This document shows positions 1-5,784 of a DNA stretch of 64,000 nucleotides, one piece after another. The notes below the pieces were generated by a model, which was given only the letters and a program-made list of their open reading frames with translations, did not search any database and was not told the origin of the DNA. This stretch comes from Prosthecobacter sp. Its GTDB lineage: Bacteria; Verrucomicrobiota; Verrucomicrobiia; Verrucomicrobiales; Verrucomicrobiaceae. Where the stretch lies: the NCBI RefSeq assembly GCF_014879935.1, contig NZ_JACSRD010000160.1, forward strand, positions 1-64,000, written 5' to 3'. The position numbers and the translations under genes are program-made. How positions within the stretch are numbered: position 1 is the first letter of the stretch; each line of letters starts with the position of its first letter.

Positions 1-233
1 TGGCTGATTTCGCCGGGTGGGCCTTGGGAGCCGTCGCTTCCATTGCTGCCATCGTTGCCGCGTGGGATGCGGAAGGTGAAGCGCACGTTTGATCCGTCGA
101 AGATCACGCCCACCGTCGCAGGTTGACCGGGATCGAGCGTGTTCACAGCATCCACCACGGCTTGAGCAAAAGGCGGACCCTGCGCACCGTCGTTTCCGGG
201 TGGGCCTTGTCCGTGGTGCCGCAGGCATAGCAC
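1..233 (-). CDS. Collagen-like Gly-X-Y protein, fragment off the left edge
   Basis: Read on the minus strand, the codons from about 212 down to 1 give Gly-X-Y triplets (GQGPPGNDGAQGPP), then a non-collagen spacer of about 30 residues (VVDAVNTLDPGQPATVGVIF), then more triplets (GNDGSNGSDGSQGPPG) that continue past the window edge. This is the pattern of bacterial collagen-like or tail-fibre-like surface proteins. The only nearby start in this frame is a GTG at 233, preceded closely by GGGAGG, and upstream codons look non-collagen. A neighbouring frame has an ATG three bases away. The N-terminus is therefore either very short or has been replaced by the repeat-rich sequence at 240-340. Function unknown; probably extracellular or structural. 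Confidence 0.5.
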   Translation of the reverse strand, partial: MLCLRHHGQGPPGNDGAQGPPFAQAVVDAVNTLDPGQPATVGVIFDGSNVRFTFRIPRGNDGSNGSDGSQGPPGEIS

Positions 234-270
234 ATGCCTCCCGAGGCCAAAAAGCCGAAAAGGCAGCGGC

Positions 271-333
271 AAACGGGCGGCGTCCAGCCCCGCCGACGCG
301 TCGGCAGGACCAAACGGGAGGCGTGCGGGGCTG
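271..333. repeat. Nested palindrome with imperfect direct repeats
   Basis: A perfect 14-bp palindrome (GCCGACGCGTCGGC, 292-305) lies between a wider inverted pair, CAGCCCCGC at 285-293 and GCGGGGCTG at 325-333. A direct pair, AAACGGGCGGCGT at 271-283 and AAACGGGAGGCGT at 313-325, overlaps it. Such structure is typical of an extragenic repeat unit. It separates the collagen-like fragment from the fragments before the ATPase gene. Confidence 0.5.
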
Positions 334-415
334 CCGAGAGCACTGTGCGCTCCTTTAGGATGGTAAAAGTGGAGACAGCGCCGGAGATATGCGTCAATGT
401 CACCGCTGCACCTGA

Positions 416-589
416 ACGAAAGAGAACCGCTCCTACGACCTGAACCGAAAACATTCGCCCCCACAAACGGGCAAGCTAGACGTGCGCGAAGCCGCCGCCA
501 AACTGCCCGAGCCCCCTACCGAACCCGTCGCTGAGGAGGCACTCGACGAAGCAGAAATCCTGAAGGAAAGTGAATCCGAAGAATCTTGA
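416..589 (+). pseudogene. Acidic C-terminal coding tail of an unidentified gene
   Basis: An open frame runs from just after a stop at 413-415 to TGA at 587-589, three bases before the ATPase ATG. It reads ENRSYDLNRKHSPPQTG, then an Ala/Pro/Glu-rich acidic tail ending KESESEES. No ATG is present; GTG at 482 is the only candidate start. The acidic low-complexity end and the tight spacing to the next gene suggest the 3' end of a former upstream operon gene whose 5' part is lost. Family not recognised; a short real gene from GTG 482 is the alternative. Confidence 0.35.
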
Positions 590-592
590 GCC

Positions 593-1786
593 ATGCCTGA
601 CAATTCCAACCCGATCCTGATCCGCCATCTGGCACCGAAGAACTTTCTCTCCTTCGGCCCGGAGAATGTGGGCATTGATCTCCAATCGCTGAACCTATTC
701 ATCGGGCCGAATGGCAGCGGGAAATCGAATCTGATCGAAGCCATCAGCCTCATGCGGGCAGCCCCGAAGGAATGGAGAGATGTAACCCGGCGTGGTGGAG
801 GTGTGGCTGAATGGATTTGGAAGGGAAATCCAAAGCAACCTGCTTCGGTCGAGTGGGTGGTGACTAAATTGCCCTGGGGGGAAATGCACTTGCGCCATGC
901 GATGGCATTCGAGGTGGACATGCAATCCTTCGATCTGGAGGATGAACGAATCGAAAATGAGCATTCCAAGCAAGGGGAAGCCAAACCTTATTTCTTTTAT
1001 CGCTACCAGAACGGTGATCCGGTCATCAATCGCAAGGATGCCACTGGCCCGCGAGGGCTGGCTCGTGAAACCATCGAACCAGATCGCTCGATTTTAGCCC
1101 AAAGACGCGACCCCGAGAGCTATCCCGAACTGGCATGGCTGGCGATAAACTACGAAAAGGTCCGGATTTACCGCGAGTGGGCCTTTGGTCGGAGTGCAGT
1201 CTTCCGCGAACCTCAAAAAGCGGACATGAGAAATGACATTTTGGAGGAAGATTTCTCCAACTTGGGTCTCTTCCTCAACCGGTTGAAAACGAGGTTTCCT
1301 GTGGCGAAGAGAGCCATCCTCGCGGGTTTGAAGGATCTTTATGATGGGATCACCGATTTCGATGTTTTCATTGAGGGCGGCACCGTGCAGGTCTTCTTTA
1401 CCGAAGGGGACTTCGTGATCCCTGCCACTCGTCTCTCCGACGGCACGCTGCGCTACCTTTGCCTGCTGGCGATCCTTTGCGATCCCGAGCCGCCACCACT
1501 TATCTGCATTGAGGAGCCTGAGCTTGGCCTGCATCCCGACATTTTACCAGGGCTGGCGGATCTTCTGAAAGCCGCCTCTGAGCGGACCCAGATCATCGTT
1601 ACTACACACTCTGACATTCTGGTAGATGCGATGACGGAGACGCCGGAATGCGTGGTGGTATGCGAGAAGCATGAGGGAAGGACCGAAATGAAGCGTCTCT
1701 CCGCCCCGGATTTGGCCGACTGGCTGAAGGACTACCGTCTGGGCCAACTGTGGACGAAAGGACACCTGGGAGGGACACGCTGGTGA
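593..1786 (+). CDS. AAA-family ATPase (AAA_21/OLD-like), probable defence ATPase
   Basis: A 397-residue SMC/ABC-like ATPase. Near the N-terminus is a Walker A, GPNGSGKSN (about residues 38-46). Near the C-terminus are an ABC-like signature LSDGTLRYL, a Walker B with catalytic acids LICIEEPELGLHPD, and an H-loop histidine in TTHSDILVD. The middle is the insertion typical of AAA_15/AAA_21 proteins. Members of this group pair with a Toprim or other small nuclease/effector in OLD, PARIS, Septu and retron-type anti-phage modules. Here the stop overlaps the start of a DUF4276 gene, so the two are probably made together and form a complex. The substrate and trigger cannot be read from sequence. Confidence 0.8.
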   Translation: MPDNSNPILIRHLAPKNFLSFGPENVGIDLQSLNLFIGPNGSGKSNLIEAISLMRAAPKEWRDVTRRGGGVAEWIWKGNPKQPASVEWVVTKLPWGEMHLRHAMAFEVDMQSFDLEDERIENEHSKQGEAKPYFFYRYQNGDPVINRKDATGPRGLARETIEPDRSILAQRRDPESYPELAWLAINYEKVRIYREWAFGRSAVFREPQKADMRNDILEEDFSNLGLFLNRLKTRFPVAKRAILAGLKDLYDGITDFDVFIEGGTVQVFFTEGDFVIPATRLSDGTLRYLCLLAILCDPEPPPLICIEEPELGLHPDILPGLADLLKAASERTQIIVTTHSDILVDAMTETPECVVVCEKHEGRTEMKRLSAPDLADWLKDYRLGQLWTKGHLGGTRW

Positions 1787-2385
1787 GTGCGGCCATCTTC
1801 ATCGAAGGCAGCAAGCTGGGCGAGGACTCCAAGGAAATGGATGTCCGCTGCCGGAAGGCTTTCCATGCCTTGCTGGACCCGATCTGTCCCAAAAGAAAGC
1901 CCAGCCTTCACCCCTGCGGTGGGCGGGACCGAGCCTTCAAAGACTTCCGAACGGCTCTCAAGCAGGGGCGCGCCACGTTTGTCGCCCTTTTGGTGGACAG
2001 CGAAGACCGCGTCGAGGACCTGAACAAGCCATGGGATCATCTCAAAGGACGTGACAACTGGGACCGCCCCAAAGGTGCGGAGGATGATCAGGTGCTTTTC
2101 ATGACGACATGCATGGAAACTTGGATTGTCGCGGACCGTGAGGCTCTGAAGAGCCATTTCAAACACAAGCTCCATGAAAATGCCCTGCCGCCCCTAAACG
2201 ATCTAGAGCAACGCGAACGCCATGATGTCCTGGCCAAACTGGAACACGCCACCCGCGACTGCCCGAATGCTTTCAAGAAAGGAAACCGCTCCTTCGAAAT
2301 CCTGGGGAAGCTCAGTCCTGCGGTGTTGAGGCAGCATTTACGGAGCTTCAAAAGGCTGGAGGGTATCCTGAAAGGCAAGCTGTGA
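1783..2385 (+). CDS. DUF4276 family protein, partner of the AAA ATPase
   Basis: A protein of about 200 residues beginning VSAAIFIEGSKLGEDSKEMD, where the conserved FxEG near the start and a later LLVDSED resemble the acidic positions of Toprim-like folds. DUF4276 proteins regularly follow AAA_21 ATPases. I chose GTG at 1783 because it overlaps the ATPase stop as GTGA and has GGGAGG about nine bases upstream; a longer GTG start at 1750 would overlap more and has no ribosome site. In the related PARIS and OLD systems the second component is a Toprim nuclease, so a nuclease/effector role is inferred, not shown. The basic C-terminal third (FKRLEGILKGKL) could bind nucleic acid. Confidence 0.7.
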   Translation: MSAAIFIEGSKLGEDSKEMDVRCRKAFHALLDPICPKRKPSLHPCGGRDRAFKDFRTALKQGRATFVALLVDSEDRVEDLNKPWDHLKGRDNWDRPKGAEDDQVLFMTTCMETWIVADREALKSHFKHKLHENALPPLNDLEQRERHDVLAKLEHATRDCPNAFKKGNRSFEILGKLSPAVLRQHLRSFKRLEGILKGKL

Positions 2386-2541
2386 AAGCCTGCATGTCCC
2401 GCCCTGTCTCTCAGGCACTGGAAGATAGTGCGCAACGGATGGAATGGCGAGACCGTGACCGCAGAGAAAATCGCCGAGTATCTGCTGAATTGTATCCCCC
2501 ACTTTGATCGTATGAAGCTGCAACTCCAACCCCTCCTATGA
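2386..2541 (+). pseudogene. C-terminal remnant of a lost gene upstream of the DUF3037 gene
   Basis: Directly after the DUF4276 stop, the same frame is open for 51 codons without a start and ends in TGA at 2539-2541. That stop overlaps the ATG of the DUF3037 gene as ATGA, the usual sign of a translationally coupled pair. The peptide includes WKIVRNGWNGETVTAEKIAE and YLLNCIPHFDRMKLQLQPLL, a helical C-terminal look. DUF3037 genes commonly follow a HipA-like kinase gene, so this may be the last part of such a kinase. That identity is inferred from context and is weak. Confidence 0.35.
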
Positions 2542-3401
2542 ACAAGCAACCCTACACCTATACCGTGCTGCGCTACGTGCATGACATCGGCACGGGCGAG
2601 TTTGCGAACATCGGGGTGGTGCTGGTGTCTCCAAGCGCCCGTTTTGTGGATGCCATCCTGCGCCCGACGCATGGACGTCTGTCCAAAATGTTCCCCGGCA
2701 TGGACGGGGATCACTTCCGCCGGGTAGTGAAGCACCTGCAAGCGCGTTTCGATGAGATCTCGACCCGCGTCCGTGAGGAAATGGATCTGTGCGAAATGCC
2801 CGACTCCGCGCTCGAACTGGCGCATAGGGTGATCGCCGCCGATGACAGCGCCTTTCAATGGTCGCCCATGGGCAGCGGCCTGTCTGCCGACTTGTCCGCG
2901 ACGCTCGAAACCATCTATCAACGAATGGTGGAGTGCTACAGCGAGAAAACGAAGGTGGAAAGCCGGAGTGACGAGGTGGTCTGGCGGACCTTCAAGAAAG
3001 GCTTTGAGGAGAAGAAAGTGCTGTCACGCCTGCACCCGAAGACCATCGCGGTGGCGGACGATGAGGTGGCCTTTTCCCATGCCTGGAAGAACCATCAATG
3101 GCATTGCCTGGAGACGGTGTCCTTTGACCTGATGCAACCGCAGAGCATCAAGGACAAAGCGTATTCGTGGCTGGGACGCATGACGAACATCCAGTCAGCG
3201 CAGGAGAAATTCCGCCTCTACTATCTGGTGGGCGAGCCTCATCATGAATCCAGCCAGCGTGCCTTTGAGCAAGCCCTGAACGTGCTGCACAAGACGCCCG
3301 TCCCGCATGAAATCGTGCGGGAGCACGAGGCAGCGAGCTTTGCCGAGGACATGGCCGGGCAGATCGCCGCCCACGATGAGGAAGTGAAAACATCAACCTG
3401 A
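2538..3401 (+). CDS. DUF3037 domain-containing protein
   Basis: A 287-residue soluble protein. Its start, YTYTVLRYVHDIGTGEFANI followed by GVVLVSP, is the hallmark of DUF3037. The remainder is charged and helical, with no membrane segment or signal peptide. The function of DUF3037 is not established; these genes are often the second gene after a HipA-like Ser/Thr kinase and are thought to act with it. Here the first gene appears deleted down to its last 50 codons, leaving an orphan. The start codon sits in an ATGA overlap with that remnant. Whether it is still expressed is unclear, though the frame is intact and full length. Confidence 0.7.
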   Translation: MNKQPYTYTVLRYVHDIGTGEFANIGVVLVSPSARFVDAILRPTHGRLSKMFPGMDGDHFRRVVKHLQARFDEISTRVREEMDLCEMPDSALELAHRVIAADDSAFQWSPMGSGLSADLSATLETIYQRMVECYSEKTKVESRSDEVVWRTFKKGFEEKKVLSRLHPKTIAVADDEVAFSHAWKNHQWHCLETVSFDLMQPQSIKDKAYSWLGRMTNIQSAQEKFRLYYLVGEPHHESSQRAFEQALNVLHKTPVPHEIVREHEAASFAEDMAGQIAAHDEEVKTST

Positions 3402-3413
3402 GCCGCTCATCTG

Positions 3414-3476
3414 ATGCCGAGCGACACCAGCGAAAAAGGCCTCGAAACGCTGATCATGCGTCATATGGCCGGGGTG
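3414..3476 (+). pseudogene. N-terminal remnant of a type I restriction R subunit (hsdR-like)
   Basis: The first 20 codons read MPSDTSEKGLETLIMRHMAG, which matches the typical beginning of type I HsdR proteins (DTSEKGLEALI followed by a short hydrophobic stretch). After this the frame loses all resemblance and enters repeat-rich non-coding DNA. The start follows the DUF3037 stop by 12 bases, so a complete hsdR may once have been the next gene. The call rests on a short match. Confidence 0.4.
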
Positions 3477-3647
3477 GATGAGGTCAAGCACCGCCCTTTC
3501 CACGCGAAACGGGTTCAAGCTTCAACCCCTCTGACAAACCGGAGACGTGGCATGCGGGCCGGAGTCCAGCCTGTTCAGGCGTCCCTTCTTTGGCTTTTCT
3601 TCCTCGCGCCCGGGGGAATCACCGGCGGGGCGATGCGGCGGAAGGGC

Positions 3648-3674
3648 GGCAAACTGACGTTTGCCTCTACGATG
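3648..3674. repeat. REP-like hairpin, copy 1
   Basis: GGCAAAC-TGAC-GTTTGCC is a perfect 7-bp hairpin with a 4-base loop, followed by CTCTACGATG. An identical 27-bp unit lies 93 bp downstream. It is located in the 392-bp non-coding space between the DUF3037 gene and the convergent DUF4838 gene. There is no T-run, so a simple terminator is unlikely. Confidence 0.7.
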
Positions 3675-3740
3675 GGAGCGCTGGCGCGTAGCGTAAGTTG
3701 TCTAACTTCCCCTGTTCCGGGAACGAGACGGCACGCGGAG

Positions 3741-3767
3741 GGCAAACTGACGTTTGCCTCTACGATG
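3741..3767. repeat. REP-like hairpin, copy 2
   Basis: Exact second copy of the 27-bp unit at 3648-3674, in the same orientation, with hairpin GGCAAAC-TGAC-GTTTGCC at 3741-3758 followed by CTCTACGATG. It ends 26 bases before the stop of the convergent DUF4838 gene. Confidence 0.7.
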
Positions 3768-3793
3768 ACGATGGGGAGAGCGTGATGGCCTCA

Positions 3794-5767
3794 TCAATTC
3801 TTATCCAGGCCCGCAGCGTCTCTGAGCATCTTCTTGCTGATCGGGGCGTCCGGGTGCAGGCCAGCGGCTCGCTCGGTGCTGTCCATGCGTTTGAAGAAAA
3901 CGGCCCATTCGGGGAAGGTGGAGACGGTTTGGCGGAGTTCGGCCCATTGGGTGCGGATGCGCTGCTCTAGCTCCTTGTCTTTAGACTTTCCGGCCTCCCA
4001 GCGTGCCATGAGGCTGCGCTGCTCCACAAGTGCTCGGGCGTAGATGAAGCCGCAGCGGGTGAAGTGAACGCGGGCGGCGTGCTTGGCATCGGCTGCGGCG
4101 AGTTTTTCGGCTTCGACGAACATGGACTCGGCCTGGGCGAGCACTTCATCAGTGTAGTGCTCGTGAATGTGGGTGACGCGAAAACGGGACTCGATGCTGT
4201 CCACGAAGTGCTGGCGGGTTTTCTCCAGTAGCGTCCAGTAGCGCTTCATGGCGGGTGCGGCGGGTCCGTAGCTGCGCTGGTAAAAATCCTCCAGGATGGC
4301 ATTTCCATCCGCCTGCGGATTCCAGGCGAGCTGGCCGACGAGATAGTAGTAGGGGGAGAGGTTTGCCCAGTTCTCATAATACATGTCGAAGAACAGACCG
4401 ATGGTGCCGCGGTCGGCGACGAAGCGGAAGTCCTGCATCGTCTGCTGCAGCGGCACGTCGGGGAATCCCCAGGCGAGTCCGGCTTGATTGCCGAGATTCG
4501 GCCGCCAGACGATTTGTTTGGCCCGTTTCGCCCATTCGTCGAACTGCTGCATCTTCGGCTCGCGCTCGGCGGGGTGCCGCATGTGAAAGTTGTGCACGGC
4601 CATTACTAGCACGTCATCGCGGAGCGTCGTCTTCAGCGGGGCGGGATTGCCGACATCGCCATAGGCATTCATCACCACGAAGTAGTCGCGGTCGGGAAAG
4701 CGTGCCTTTGCCAGCTCGGAGAGCTTGTTGGCAAAGTTCGCGTAACGATCCGAAAGCGGAGGCCACTGTTCCGTGTGACCATTGGCCCAACTCATATTGA
4801 TCAAGACTTTGCTCTCGGCGGGATCAGGGTCCCAGGCGCGTGAGCGGGGATCGGTGCAGTGGCCGCTGAAGTAGCCGTCATTCGCCATGGTGGGGAGCGT
4901 CTGCCAGTGCGGGTAGTCGGTGAAGCGCTGCTGCATTTCATCTAGCCAAGTCTGCCACAGGGCGGGCTCGCCCTCGCAGAGCTTTTTGCTCTCGGGATCG
5001 GCGGGAAAGGTGCCGCGTGTGCCGTCGGGCTGGAGGGCGAAGATTTCGGGCTTGGTTTGATGATATTTCTCCCACCAATCCTTCAAAGGATGGCCGCCCT
5101 CCAGATACAGCGAGTCGAGCAGGAGCCGCTGGTGCTTCACCCAAATCTGGCCGTCGGTTTCCTTCCGGCTGCCAAGGCCCAACTGAGCAAACACACCGGC
5201 CCGTGCACGGAACTGCGGATGATACCGGTAGGTGAATGGGGCGATGCGCAGACTCTCCGCGCCCGGATAATCCGTGCCCAGCTTGCCCGGATACAGCCAA
5301 CGCACGCCGATGCGCTCCTGCAAGAAGGTGAACACCGCGTTGGCCGTGCCATACTCCAGTTGTTTGCCTTTGATGGTCTTGGGGCCGTCTGTGAACTCCG
5401 GGTGCTTCGGGTCCCAGCGATCCCGCCCGGTGATGGCGACGTGGTTTTCATTCGCCGCGAGGATGATTTCCTCGGGATGCGTGAAGGTGAAGTCCGTGCC
5501 GGGAAAAAGGCCATCGAGAGCCGGCTGATAGCCCACCCAGATCGCCTGCTTCGGCAAAGGCTCCGGCGCTCCCTCGATGATCGCCGGCCGCTTCCCGCCG
5601 ATGACCTCCAAATGCTCCGCCAAGTCCGTAGCCGCAGCCCGCGTGTGCAGCGCGGCATCCTTGGCGAGGATGATCGGCAGCGGTATCGTGTCTTTGGACG
5701 CGAGGACGAGGTCAGCGGCACGAATTGAACCGCTGAGGACGCAGAGGAGAAGCAGGATCGGTTTCAT
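3794..5767 (-). CDS. Secreted DUF4838 protein (GH67-like), 657 aa
   Basis: The N-terminus MKPILLLLCVLSGSIRAAD is a Sec signal peptide. An N-terminal region of about 120 residues resembles the alpha-glucuronidase-like domain often fused to DUF4838 (DLAEHLEVIGGKRPAI). The DUF4838 core follows, with KPEIFALQPDGTRG, a Cys/His stretch DGYFSGHCTD and MAVHNFHMRHP. The C-terminus is helical. These proteins are assumed to act on polysaccharides, but no activity is established. It is the last of three tightly packed minus-strand genes, 17 bp after a second DUF4838 gene, itself after a ceramidase-like gene. The three probably form one operon for a periplasmic or extracellular glycan/lipid substrate. Confidence 0.8.
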   Translation of the reverse strand: MKPILLLLCVLSGSIRAADLVLASKDTIPLPIILAKDAALHTRAAATDLAEHLEVIGGKRPAIIEGAPEPLPKQAIWVGYQPALDGLFPGTDFTFTHPEEIILAANENHVAITGRDRWDPKHPEFTDGPKTIKGKQLEYGTANAVFTFLQERIGVRWLYPGKLGTDYPGAESLRIAPFTYRYHPQFRARAGVFAQLGLGSRKETDGQIWVKHQRLLLDSLYLEGGHPLKDWWEKYHQTKPEIFALQPDGTRGTFPADPESKKLCEGEPALWQTWLDEMQQRFTDYPHWQTLPTMANDGYFSGHCTDPRSRAWDPDPAESKVLINMSWANGHTEQWPPLSDRYANFANKLSELAKARFPDRDYFVVMNAYGDVGNPAPLKTTLRDDVLVMAVHNFHMRHPAEREPKMQQFDEWAKRAKQIVWRPNLGNQAGLAWGFPDVPLQQTMQDFRFVADRGTIGLFFDMYYENWANLSPYYYLVGQLAWNPQADGNAILEDFYQRSYGPAAPAMKRYWTLLEKTRQHFVDSIESRFRVTHIHEHYTDEVLAQAESMFVEAEKLAAADAKHAARVHFTRCGFIYARALVEQRSLMARWEAGKSKDKELEQRIRTQWAELRQTVSTFPEWAVFFKRMDSTERAAGLHPDAPISKKMLRDAAGLDKN

Positions 5768-5784
5768 AAATAAGCAGTGGCCGT

